DNA of 6,448 bases from Streptosporangiaceae bacterium (lineage in GTDB: Bacteria > Actinomycetota > Actinomycetes > Streptosporangiales > Streptosporangiaceae), in assembly GCA_030052355.1 (NCBI GenBank), contig JASIGS010000247.1:1-6448 (forward strand), written 5' to 3'. Positions 1 through 5,466 of this stretch are shown one piece after another. How positions within the stretch are numbered: position 1 is the first letter of the stretch; each line of letters opens with the position of its first letter. The notes under the pieces are model-generated. The model made no database searches. It was not told where the DNA came from and worked only from the letters and a program-made list of their open reading frames with translations. The translations under genes and the position numbers were made by a program.

Positions 1-1754
1 CAGCCGTCGGCGTCCACGCCCGCCAGCGGCAGCTCGGCCGGTCCCTGTCCGAGCCCGGCGAGCAGCGCCTCGCCCGAGCTCATCACGCCGTGGCCCTGTC
101 GTTCCAGGAAACGAAGCGCCGCGTTCAGGTGCCGCTCGTCCAGCTCGACCCACTGGCCGCGGAGCCGGACGAGCGGAACCTTCAGCCTGGCCAGCTCGGC
201 GAGCTCGTCAGCGCTGAGGGTCTGGTCGCCGACCGCTAGCTCGTAGCGGAAGTTGACGAGGTCGTCCAGGCCGAACTTCGTGGCCGCGGCCGACGTGCTG
301 CCGCTGGCGCTGCGCGTCCTGGTCGTGAGCTTCAGCCCCAGCCTGGACTTGCGCACCCAGTCCGGCAGCAGCACACCGAACCCGGCCGCGGCCAGCATCG
401 GGCCCGTCTCCTTGAGGAAGAGCAGCGCGCCGCGCGTGTCGAGCTCGACCGACTCGGGCTCGGCACGCTGCAACTCGGCGTCGAGCCCGCCGAACAGCCT
501 CGACGCGCGGCCGAGGCCGGCCAGCAGGTCCTCGTCGGGATGGCTGATCCCGGCGGCAGCCCAGCCGTCCGCCGCCTCGCCTGACCAGATGTCGGCGGCG
601 GGCAGCAGCAAGCTCGGATCGTCGGTCGACTGCAGCGCCAGCTCGACCCGCCAGGCGCGGTCTGGCTGGTCGAGCTCCCCGGCGGGCTGATCCTGACCGC
701 CGGGCTCATCCTGGACGGCTGGTTCTGCGGCGGCAGGCTCGACGAGCCGGAAGCAGGTACGGACCGGCCCCGGCGGCAGCTGCGCCGCGTCCTGCCAGGC
801 CCATAGCGCGAAGGCGAGCTGGGCGGCCCCGGCCCTGTCGGCAGGACCGACGGCGAGCTGGCCGCTCTCGCCGGTCAGCGCCGCTGCCCACCGGTCGGCC
901 AGCGGGCCGCCTGGGCTCGGCTCCCTCGCCAGCAGCCTGAAGTCTGGATCGGCGCCCAGCCTGATCCGGGTCGCGGCATCGGTCATCGCCGCCAGCGCGG
1001 CGGCGAAAACCGCCGCCGACGGCTCGCCGTCTGCGCTCGTCGCCCGGCAGATCGGCGGCACTACTGAGCTCAGCTCGCGTGCGCGCAGCGCGTCTGGCCC
1101 GGCCAGCACCGGGCGCCACAGGGCGGCATAGCCGCCGTCGTCGTGGCCGGCCGCGTCCATGCCGGGCAGCACCCGGCAGCGGGCCGCGAGATCGCTGGCC
1201 AGCGCGGCAACCGCGGCCAGGTACGCGACGCTGCCACCGGGCTCGGCGGAGCCACCGCCGGGCGTTGTGAGAGCCGCCAGCAGGACCAGGGCGGCCGCCG
1301 GGCTGAAGCTCAGCGCGGGCACGTGCCAGGCCGCCAGCTGGGGAGGGTGGCCCGGCCGCTGTGTCCGGGCCGGCCCGGTGTCGGTGCCGTCCGCGGCGAG
1401 GCCCGGCGATGGCCGCGGCCAGCCGGGTTCACTGCCGGCAGCGCCGCCAGGTTCACTGCCGGCAGCACTGCCAGCTTCAAAGCCAGGTCCGCTCGGCAGC
1501 CACAGCACGAGCTCATCGTCCGTGGCCTTCCGCGCCAGGTCGGCGGCGTCCTCGCCGTACTCCGCGAGGACGGCGGTGAGCGCATCGGGATCGGTCGCGA
1601 ATGGGTGCGGCCGGACCTGGCCGCTGGGATCATCCGGGGAAGATTCACCGGGCATGCCGCCGCCCGGAGCGGGGCGGGCAGCGGCGAGGCGGACGGAGTC
1701 CTCAGCCCAGAGCTTAAGCGCACCGCGGGTCCAGGTTCCGTGAATCACGAGCAT
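1..1754 (-). CDS. SNF2-family DEAD/DEAH-box helicase, N-terminal part (cut by left edge)
   Basis: Reading leftward from ATG at 1754, the frame stays open to the window edge for 584 codons; the stop is not seen. The protein opens MLVIHGTWTRG followed by LWAEDS, the usual start of large actinobacterial SNF2 helicases. Residues about 440-584 match the SNF2-associated domain (DUF3670/PF12419): a GVLLPDW motif at 460-466 and RGQWVELDE around W535. In this family that domain precedes a SNF2 ATPase and a helicase C domain, which must lie beyond position 1; no Walker A or DEAH motif is visible here. Residues about 30-430 are Ala/Gly/Pro-rich and poorly conserved, with an acidic Gln/Asp/Pro stretch near 345-360. 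GGGAG at 1764-1768, nine bases upstream, supports the ATG. By family it is an ATP-driven nucleic-acid translocase, possibly in DNA repair or transcription; the mycobacterial relative is called HelZ. Family assignment is firm, role is not. Confidence 0.88.
   Translation of the reverse strand, partial: MLVIHGTWTRGALKLWAEDSVRLAAARPAPGGGMPGESSPDDPSGQVRPHPFATDPDALTAVLAEYGEDAADLARKATDDELVLWLPSGPGFEAGSAAGSEPGGAAGSEPGWPRPSPGLAADGTDTGPARTQRPGHPPQLAAWHVPALSFSPAAALVLLAALTTPGGGSAEPGGSVAYLAAVAALASDLAARCRVLPGMDAAGHDDGGYAALWRPVLAGPDALRARELSSVVPPICRATSADGEPSAAVFAAALAAMTDAATRIRLGADPDFRLLAREPSPGGPLADRWAAALTGESGQLAVGPADRAGAAQLAFALWAWQDAAQLPPGPVRTCFRLVEPAAAEPAVQDEPGGQDQPAGELDQPDRAWRVELALQSTDDPSLLLPAADIWSGEAADGWAAAGISHPDEDLLAGLGRASRLFGGLDAELQRAEPESVELDTRGALLFLKETGPMLAAAGFGVLLPDWVRKSRLGLKLTTRTRSASGSTSAAATKFGLDDLVNFRYELAVGDQTLSADELAELARLKVPLVRLRGQWVELDERHLNAALRFLERQGHGVMSSGEALLAGLGQGPAELPLAGVDADG
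1426..1490. repeat. 24-bp-period direct repeat inside the SNF2 helicase gene
   Basis: The 17-mer GGTTCACTGCCGGCAGC occurs perfectly at 1426-1442 and 1450-1466, an offset of 24 bp (eight codons). A third, degenerate copy (about 10 of 17 matches) follows at 1474-1490. On the minus strand this encodes repeated GSEPG units in the low-complexity part of the helicase N-terminus. The period is a multiple of three, so copy gain or loss keeps the reading frame. Confidence 0.75.
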
Positions 1755-1763
1755 TGCCGGAAA

Positions 1764-1768
1764 CTCCC
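1764..1768 (-). promoter_or_regulatory. Ribosome binding site of the SNF2 helicase gene
   Basis: CTCCC on the plus strand reads GGGAG on the coding strand, nine bases before the ATG at 1754. It is the only purine-rich site close to a start codon in this frame and fixes the start. Confidence 0.6.
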
Positions 1769-1860
1769 GCATCAAGGCGTGCTTACCGGTGCCGGACGCG
1801 GCAGGCCCACGCGCGTAAACCCGCCCTCGCCAGGATCACCTACTGCCGAACCTAACAATT

Positions 1861-1889
1861 TCCGGGTTCCGACACGCCGCGAACCGGGA
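1861..1889 (-). terminator. Possible terminator after the mca / small membrane protein unit
   Basis: TCCGGGTTC at 1861-1869 pairs with GAACCGGGA at 1881-1889: eight base pairs interrupted by one G-G mismatch, around an 11-base loop. It lies just past the stop codon at 1901-1903 of the minus-strand membrane protein gene. On the minus strand it is followed by AAATTGTTAGG, a locally A/T-rich tail rather than a true U-run. The position suits a terminator; the imperfect stem and weak tail leave doubt. The rest of the 1755-1900 gap shows no gene and no clear promoter for the helicase. Confidence 0.4.
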
Positions 1890-1900
1890 TCGGGCCTCCG

Positions 1901-2194
1901 TCAGGAACGGCCAGACCGCCTGTTGCCCCCGGAAGGCCGGAGGAATTGCTCGTCGGAGGGCGACCCTTGCGCGGACGCGGAGTCCCGCCCATCCGCCTGC
2001 GCTCCCAGGTCCCGTTCGGCCTGCTCGGCCTCGGCCCGCGCTGCCTCCCTGACCTTGCGCAGTTGCCTGGCCATGGAGCGGAAGACGAAGTACAAGACGA
2101 CTGCCATGCCGAACACGACGAGAAAGCCCAGCGTGCCCGGCTGGTCCCAGGCGCTGGTATTGGTTGAGGCGGTCGCCAGAACGCTCAAAGGCAC
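1901..2194 (-). CDS. Small single-pass membrane protein coupled to mca (Rv1083-like)
   Basis: This 97-residue protein (95 if TTG at 2188 is used) has one hydrophobic segment at about residues 19-38. A basic, helix-prone stretch follows (RSMARQLRKVREAARAEAEQ, about 39-58), with a charged, probably disordered Ser/Gly/Arg tail to the end. That suggests a short outside N-terminus and a cytosolic coiled-coil-like tail, by the positive-inside rule. The start is GTG at 2194 or TTG at 2188; both lie around the mca stop (2185-2187), so the genes overlap and are probably translationally coupled. GGGAG at 2200-2204 and AGAGGG at 2196-2201 could serve either start. The layout and the RSM-R-L-K-V pattern resemble small membrane proteins found after mca in other actinobacteria (Rv1083 in M. 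tuberculosis, from memory). No function is known; it may anchor or assist Mca or a conjugate exporter. It is more likely a real gene than a shadow, since other frames here lack comparable features. Confidence 0.75.
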   Translation of the reverse strand: MPLSVLATASTNTSAWDQPGTLGFLVVFGMAVVLYFVFRSMARQLRKVREAARAEAEQAERDLGAQADGRDSASAQGSPSDEQFLRPSGGNRRSGRS

Positions 2195-3135
2195 ACCCTC
2201 TCCCGGATGCCGGCGAACAAGTCGTCTTCCGGTATACCGGCATCCACCAACGACCTGGCCAGATGATAGTCCTCGGTCGGCCATGCCGCGCGCTGGGCCT
2301 CCGCCGGGCAGGCGAACCAGCCGCCGTTCGGGTCTACCTGGGTCGCGTGCGCGATCAGCGCCTGGTTCCTGATCTCGAAGTAGTCCCCGCACGGAACGCG
2401 GGTCGTGACTGCAACGTGCGGCCTGCCCGCCTGGTCGTCCTGCTGCCAGCTGGCGATCCTGTCCGCGTAAGGGGACTCAAGCCCGCGCCGCAGCATCTCC
2501 TCGTGCAGGGCAAGCATCTTGTCGCGGTGGAAGGTGAGGAAGTAGTAGAGCTTGAGCGGCTGCCAGGGCTCGCCAAGGTCGGGGTAGGCGTCAGGGTCGG
2601 CCGCCGCCTCGAACGCCGCGACGCTGACCTCGTGGCACTTGACGTGATCGGGATGCGGGTAGCCGCCGTTCTCGTCGTAGGTCAGCATGACGTGCGGTCG
2701 GAACTGCCTGATGGCCCTGACCAGCGGGCGGGCAGCACGCTCCAGCGGCTCGAGCGCGAAGCAGCCGTCCGGCAGCGGCGGCCGCGGATCGCCCTCCGGC
2801 AGGCCGGAGTCGACGAATCCGAGGAACTGGTGCTGCACGCCCAGGATCTCCCGCGCCCTGGCCATCTCGGCCCGTCGCACGGCCGGCAGGTCCGCCCGGA
2901 TCTCGGGCCGCTCCATGGCCTTGTTCAGGATGTCGCCGCGCTCACCACCGGTGAACGTGCACACCAGCACCTCAGCGCCCTCGCGGACATACCGGGCCAT
3001 GGTGGCAGCGCCCTTGCTCGACTCGTCGTCCGGATGCGCATGCACGGCCATCAGCCGCAGCGGGCCCGCGCAGACACCCGCGGCCGGGATCTGGCTGGGA
3101 CTGCACGCTGCGCCTTCGTCGGGAACGGCAAGCAC
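2185..3135 (-). CDS. mca: Mycothiol S-conjugate amidase
   Basis: The product (316 residues) is a cytosolic zinc hydrolase of the LmbE/PIG-L (MshB/Mca) family. It cleaves the amide of mycothiol S-conjugates, releasing N-acetylcysteine adducts (mercapturic acids) for export and GlcN-Ins for mycothiol resynthesis. Visible signatures are AHPDDE at 33-38 (zinc ligands H34 and D37), SSKG at 39-42, TGGERG at 62-67, and GGYPHPDH ending in H161 and H164 (catalytic and zinc-ligand histidines by comparison with MshB). The SSKG after the DDE motif and the TGGERGDILN run are Mca-like rather than MshB-like. The start is taken as GTG at 3135, because GAGG sits nine bases upstream (3145-3148). An in-frame ATG at 3237 would add 34 residues but has a poor ribosome site and unlikely sequence. 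Even so, about 25 residues precede the usual family start, including C11 and C22. The stop overlaps the start of the next gene. Confidence 0.95.
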   Translation of the reverse strand: MLAVPDEGAACSPSQIPAAGVCAGPLRLMAVHAHPDDESSKGAATMARYVREGAEVLVCTFTGGERGDILNKAMERPEIRADLPAVRRAEMARAREILGVQHQFLGFVDSGLPEGDPRPPLPDGCFALEPLERAARPLVRAIRQFRPHVMLTYDENGGYPHPDHVKCHEVSVAAFEAAADPDAYPDLGEPWQPLKLYYFLTFHRDKMLALHEEMLRRGLESPYADRIASWQQDDQAGRPHVAVTTRVPCGDYFEIRNQALIAHATQVDPNGGWFACPAEAQRAAWPTEDYHLARSLVDAGIPEDDLFAGIRERVCL

Positions 3136-3144
3136 GCGGTTACA

Positions 3145-3148
3145 CCTC
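3145..3148 (-). promoter_or_regulatory. Ribosome binding site deciding the mca start
   Basis: CCTC on the plus strand reads GAGG (within GTGAGGTG) on the coding strand, nine bases before GTG at 3135. No comparable site precedes the longer ATG option at 3237. The ATG at 3051, inside the first beta strand, also lacks one. Confidence 0.6.
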
Positions 3149-3206
3149 ACGATTCTTCGGTTACGGCAACAACCGCCAACGCCAGGGCGGGCACACGGCA
3201 TTCCCC

Positions 3207-3237
3207 TTGACTGAGCCTGGTCACGGACCGATAACAT
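3207..3237 (+). promoter_or_regulatory. Sigma-70-like promoter driving the GT87 gene
   Basis: TTGACT at 3207-3212 matches the -35 consensus at five of six bases. Exactly 17 bp later comes GATAAC (3230-3235). An overlapping TAACAT (3232-3237) fits the actinobacterial TAnnnT -10, but with a 19-bp spacer. Transcription would start near 3242-3244 and give a leader of about 45 bases before the GTG at 3287. The promoter lies in the divergent region between mca and the GT87 gene. No equally good promoter for mca is visible on the opposite strand. Confidence 0.6.
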
Positions 3238-3286
3238 CTTCAGACTGTGCGGGGACAGGTACTAGCCGCGATCTAACGGGCTGAGC

Positions 3287-4525
3287 GTGAAGCTGATACT
3301 CGCGACTGAGGGTTCGATCCGCGACCTCAAGTTCGCCAGCGGCCGGGCTACGAAGGCGAGCTACGGTCTGCTGGCTTTCGGCATAGCCCTGGTGGTCGGG
3401 TTCGCCATCTTCTACCGGCCGTTCGACTTCGACGTGTACCGGTGGGGCGGCCGGGTGGTCACCGACGGCATGCACCTATACCTTGACCAGGCCGAGAACA
3501 TCAGCGGCCTGTGGTTCACCTACCCGCCGTTCGCCGCGATCCTGTTCATGCCGATAGCCGACATACCCATCATCCTGGCCAGGATCGCCTGGGAACTGGC
3601 CTCGGTGTTCGGCCTCGGCTACGCCGTCTCCGTCACGCTGAGGCTGGCTGGCTACCGGGCGTCGTGGCCGGTCACGGCCGGTGCCGTGGCAGTCGCGATG
3701 ACGCTGGAGCCGGTCTACCACACCCTGTTCCTCGGTCAGGTCAACCTGATCCTGCTCGCGCTGATACTCGCCGACGTCTGGCGGGTGGCACGGGGCCGCC
3801 CGGCAGGCATCGGGATCGGCATCGCGGCGGCTATCAAGCTGACCCCGCTCATCTTCATCCCGCTGTTGCTGCTGACCAGGCGTACCAGGGATGGTCTCAC
3901 CGCCACCGCGGCGTTCGTTGCCTGCTCGCTGATCGGCTACCTGGTCGCCCCGTCGGATTCCGGGCTTTACTGGCACCACGAGCTGTTCGACAGCGGGCGG
4001 GTGGGCGGCACCTACATCAGCAACCAGGCCATCTACGGCGCCATGCAAAGGATCGCCGGCGGCCCGGGCAGCGTCGAGATCTGGTACTACCTGGCGGCGG
4101 CGGCAGCGCTCGTGATCATCGGCCTGGCGGCTGGCATGGTGCTCGGGCGGCACGGCGACTGGCTGGGGGCCGCCACCGTGGCCGGCGTGACGGGCCTGCT
4201 GGTGGAGCCGGTCGCCTGGACTCACCACTGGGTCTGGATTGTGCCGGCCCTGGTCATCCTGTTGCGCGGCGGCAAGCGCAGCAAGATCGCCGCGGGCTTC
4301 GGGTACCTGCTGTTCGTCATCGCGCCGATGTGGTTCACGCCGCTGTACGGTCCCGCCAATTACGGCTTCCACGGCGCGGAGACCATCGTCGCCAACTGCT
4401 ACCCGATCGCCGGGCTGGCGTTCCTCGGCTACATGTGCTGGCGCGCGTACGCGACCTGGCGAGACGCGCGCGCCAGCCGGGCGGCCGAGCCGAGCCCAGC
4501 GGTCAGGCTGGACGCCGGCGTCTAG
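3287..4525 (+). CDS. GT87-family (DUF2029) polyprenyl-phosphomannose-dependent mannosyltransferase
   Basis: This 412-residue polytopic membrane protein has the GT-C fold signatures of family GT87, whose members include the mycobacterial alpha-1,2-mannosyltransferases PimE and MptC. A first TM segment at about 25-44 leads into FDFDVYRWGG (46-55); D47 fits the conserved D-x-x-V-Y position and probably supplies the catalytic acidic residue. Further family motifs are YPPFAAILF (79-87), GQVNLILLAL (150-159), IKLTPLIF (183-190), SNQAIYGAMQR (245-255) and THHWVWIVP (312-320). Around ten hydrophobic segments follow one another, with a short polar tail after 390. Expected role: moving mannose from a polyprenyl-phosphate donor onto a glycolipid or glycan on the outer face of the membrane; the acceptor cannot be read from sequence. 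GTG at 3287 has only a weak ribosome site. The length (about 400-430 is usual) and an upstream promoter support it. Its stop overlaps that of the convergent gene. Confidence 0.9.
   Translation: MKLILATEGSIRDLKFASGRATKASYGLLAFGIALVVGFAIFYRPFDFDVYRWGGRVVTDGMHLYLDQAENISGLWFTYPPFAAILFMPIADIPIILARIAWELASVFGLGYAVSVTLRLAGYRASWPVTAGAVAVAMTLEPVYHTLFLGQVNLILLALILADVWRVARGRPAGIGIGIAAAIKLTPLIFIPLLLLTRRTRDGLTATAAFVACSLIGYLVAPSDSGLYWHHELFDSGRVGGTYISNQAIYGAMQRIAGGPGSVEIWYYLAAAAALVIIGLAAGMVLGRHGDWLGAATVAGVTGLLVEPVAWTHHWVWIVPALVILLRGGKRSKIAAGFGYLLFVIAPMWFTPLYGPANYGFHGAETIVANCYPIAGLAFLGYMCWRAYATWRDARASRAAEPSPAVRLDAGV
4522..4525. other. Shared CTAG: overlapping stop codons of convergent genes
   Basis: The plus-strand TAG at 4523-4525 ends the GT87 gene. 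The minus-strand TAG (CTA at 4522-4524) ends the 138-residue membrane protein gene. The CTAG palindrome therefore supplies both stops and the genes overlap tail-to-tail by four bases. Confidence 0.9.
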
Positions 4526-4938
4526 GGGGCGGGCGGAGTCTCCGCCTTCCCGTCGCCGTCCCGGCTGGCGGCGCGCTGGCGCCAGCGCTCGGTCAGCCAG
4601 GACAGGCCGAGGAACACCGGCGCGCCGATCGCGACCAGCAGCGCCGTCCCCGAGGCCCCGCTGCTGAGCGTGCTCTCCAGGACGCTGGCCTTGGAGTAGT
4701 CGGTGGCCACATAGAAGATCACCAGGATTGCCATGATCACCACGTAGCCGCCCGCCGCCGTGGCGGCGAGATGCCGGATGAGCCGCAGCCAGCCCCGGCT
4801 GGGCCGGGCGGCGGCACGCGACAGCCGGCGCGGGTCGGATCCCGGCGCCGACCGGCGCAGCATCCTCAGCCCGACGGCCAGGAAGCCCATGAGCAGGACG
4901 TAGCCGACGATGACCGAGATCTCAGCCGCGTTGATCAT
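4522..4938 (-). CDS. Small three-TM membrane protein, DUF6256-like
   Basis: This 138-residue protein has three hydrophobic segments, at about 7-26, 57-78 and 96-115. A basic, Arg-rich loop (28-55) after the first should face the cytosol, and the polar tail (117-138) is also charged. Motifs are GYVLLMGFLAVGLRMLRR (12-29), GWLRLIRH followed by TAAGGYVVIMA (49-70), and APVFLGLSWLTERW (106-119). From memory this agrees with the uncharacterised DUF6256 family of Streptomyces and relatives; the label needs a profile search. ATG at 4938 is chosen because it overlaps the upstream stop as ATGA and family-like sequence begins there. No Shine-Dalgarno precedes it, so translation probably depends on ribosomes finishing the upstream gene. 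Farther upstream this frame is a shadow of the neighbouring gene. No catalytic motif is visible and the function is unknown. Confidence 0.8.
   Translation of the reverse strand: MINAAEISVIVGYVLLMGFLAVGLRMLRRSAPGSDPRRLSRAAARPSRGWLRLIRHLAATAAGGYVVIMAILVIFYVATDYSKASVLESTLSSGASGTALLVAIGAPVFLGLSWLTERWRQRAASRDGDGKAETPPAP
4532..4546 (+). terminator. Stem-loop just past the GT87 stop, inside the convergent gene
   Basis: GGCGGA (4532-4537), loop GTC, TCCGCC (4541-4546): a perfect 6-bp, GC-rich stem starting seven bases after the GT87 stop. Only two T residues follow directly, so it would be a U-poor hairpin of the kind common in actinobacteria. It lies in the C-terminal codons of the opposing gene, so the same sequence does double duty. 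GC-rich coding sequence yields chance hairpins, hence modest confidence. Confidence 0.35.
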
Positions 4939-5165
4939 GCGCGGAGCAGGAAGTGCCAGCCGCGGATGAAGATGTGCCAGCCGAACCACAGCCAGAGCGC
5001 GAACAGCGCCCAGCGCCCGAACGGGTAGCGCATGATCACGCGGAACGTGGCGCTGAGCGTCGGCACCGTGCCACTGATGCCGGACAGCGCCAGGCCCTCC
5101 CACGCGAACAGGGCGCCGAACAGCACCGCCCAGACGATGTAACCGATCACTGGATGGTTGCCCAC
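4935..5165 (-). CDS. Small two-TM membrane protein, possibly DUF6186-like
   Basis: Starting at GTG 5165, the product is 76 residues with hydrophobic segments at about 6-26 and 51-69. Notable motifs are VPTLSATFRVIMR (34-46) and the aromatic run FGRWALFALWLWFGWHIFIRG (49-69). A PTL motif followed by a Trp-rich helix with GWHxFxR recalls a family of very short actinobacterial membrane proteins (DUF6186, from memory; unverified). GTG at 5165 has GGGGAGG five bases upstream. A longer reading from ATG at 5210 would add 15 polar residues encoded across that ribosome site, so I reject it. The gene is first of a two-gene unit; its TGA (4935-4937) overlaps the next ATG. The function is unknown. The wide conservation I believe these pairs have suggests an envelope-related role, which is inference. 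Confidence 0.75.
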   Translation of the reverse strand: MGNHPVIGYIVWAVLFGALFAWEGLALSGISGTVPTLSATFRVIMRYPFGRWALFALWLWFGWHIFIRGWHFLLRA

Positions 5166-5170
5166 CTCGA

Positions 5171-5177
5171 CCTCCCC
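5171..5177 (-). promoter_or_regulatory. Strong ribosome binding site deciding the 76-residue protein start
   Basis: CCTCCCC on the plus strand reads GGGGAGG on the coding strand, five bases before GTG at 5165. It is the best Shine-Dalgarno match in the window. Confidence 0.65.
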
Positions 5178-5228
5178 AGGTCGCACGCAGATCTGCGCCC
5201 GGTCTACCACGCATGCCTGCCACCGGGC

Positions 5229-5270
5229 ACTCTAAGAACCAGCCTTATGCAAGGAATTTATGAATTACCG
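5229..5270. promoter_or_regulatory. A/T-rich control region upstream of the small membrane gene pair
   Basis: In a window near 70% G+C, positions about 5231-5267 are mostly A/T. They hold a dyad, AATT-TATG-AATT (5255-5266), symmetric at ten of twelve positions. On the minus strand TAGAGT (5234 down to 5229) fits a TAnnnT -10, and TTGCAT (5252 down to 5247) resembles a -35 but is only 12 bp away, too close for a normal promoter. I read this as the likely promoter or operator area of the leftward pair, without assigning exact boxes. Confidence 0.35.
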
Positions 5271-5324
5271 GGAACGTGTGTGACTCGCCGCCCGGCCAGC
5301 AAACAGCGGGTGGCCTCCGGGTAT

Positions 5325-5399
5325 TTGCCCCGCTTCGGCTGGACTTGTTTAGCCTGCGCCATTGACAGGTAGGACGGACTTGCGGAGCCTTGTTAGCCT
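5325..5399 (+). promoter_or_regulatory. greA: Candidate greA promoter region with repeated AGCCT boxes
   Basis: TTGACA (5362-5367), a perfect -35 match, is followed after 17 bp by GAGCCT (5385-5390), a weak -10. A second candidate is TTGCCC (5325-5330), 19 bp, TAGCCT (5350-5355). AGCCT occurs three times, at 5351-5355, 5386-5390 and 5395-5399; the first and third are preceded by TTGTTT and TTGTT, giving near-identical TTGT(T)TAGCCT elements 44 bp apart. Tandem promoters fit a housekeeping elongation factor. The boxes are eye-matched only. Confidence 0.4.
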
Positions 5400-5415
5400 C
5401 GAAGGATTACCCCCA

Positions 5416-5446
5416 GGGGCGCCGTGCCCCGCGGAAATGCTTCCGC
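5416..5446 (+). promoter_or_regulatory. greA: Two tandem stem-loops in the greA leader
   Basis: The first hairpin is GGGGC (5416-5420), loop GCCGT, GCCCC (5426-5430). The second follows at once: GCGGAA (5431-5436), loop ATGC, TTCCGC (5441-5446). Both stems are perfect. They end nine bases before the GAGGAG ribosome site. They could act as an attenuator, a 5' stabiliser or a binding site; no U-run follows. The rest of 5166-5466 holds only start signals and shows no gene. Confidence 0.45.
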
Positions 5447-5454
5447 AGCCATCC

Positions 5455-5460
5455 GAGGAG
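5455..5460 (+). promoter_or_regulatory. greA: Ribosome binding site deciding the greA start
   Basis: GAGGAG lies six bases before GTG at 5467. The frame extends upstream to 5362 without a stop, but that part has no ribosome site, crosses the leader hairpins and has no counterpart in GreA proteins. Confidence 0.8.
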
Positions 5461-5466
5461 TTACCC

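Noticed and set aside
1143..2372. 409-codon plus-strand open frame opposite the helicase and small membrane protein genes
   Set aside because: It crosses two genes and an intergenic region on the other strand and gives low-complexity sequence; a high-G+C shadow.
2164..3210. Long open frame on the plus strand opposite mca
   Set aside because: It mirrors the GC-rich codon pattern of mca, shows no recognisable domain, is Arg/Pro/Gly-heavy, and the opposite strand carries clear Mca motifs.
3247..3286. Leaderless GT87 transcript from a -10-like TCTAAC near 3272
   Set aside because: The only -35-like match is about 14 bp away. The TTGACT/GATAAC pair farther upstream is clearly better.
3476..4372. 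Minus-strand open frame opposite the GT87 gene
   Set aside because: The product is rich in Arg, Asp, Gln and Gly with no domain, and GT87 motifs on the plus strand account for the region.
3511..5028. 505-codon plus-strand open frame across the GT87 gene and into the small membrane genes
   Set aside because: It runs out of frame through well-supported genes, and its product is Arg/His/Gly-rich without membrane or domain signatures.
4939..5223. N-terminal extension of the 138-residue membrane protein from an ATG at 5223
   Set aside because: That stretch is out of frame across the 76-residue gene, is low-complexity and Arg-rich, and the ATG at 4938 forms a standard ATGA overlap.
5362..5466. 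Longer greA start upstream
   Set aside because: There is no ribosome site, the added sequence overlaps the promoter-like and hairpin elements, and GreA proteins do not have it.
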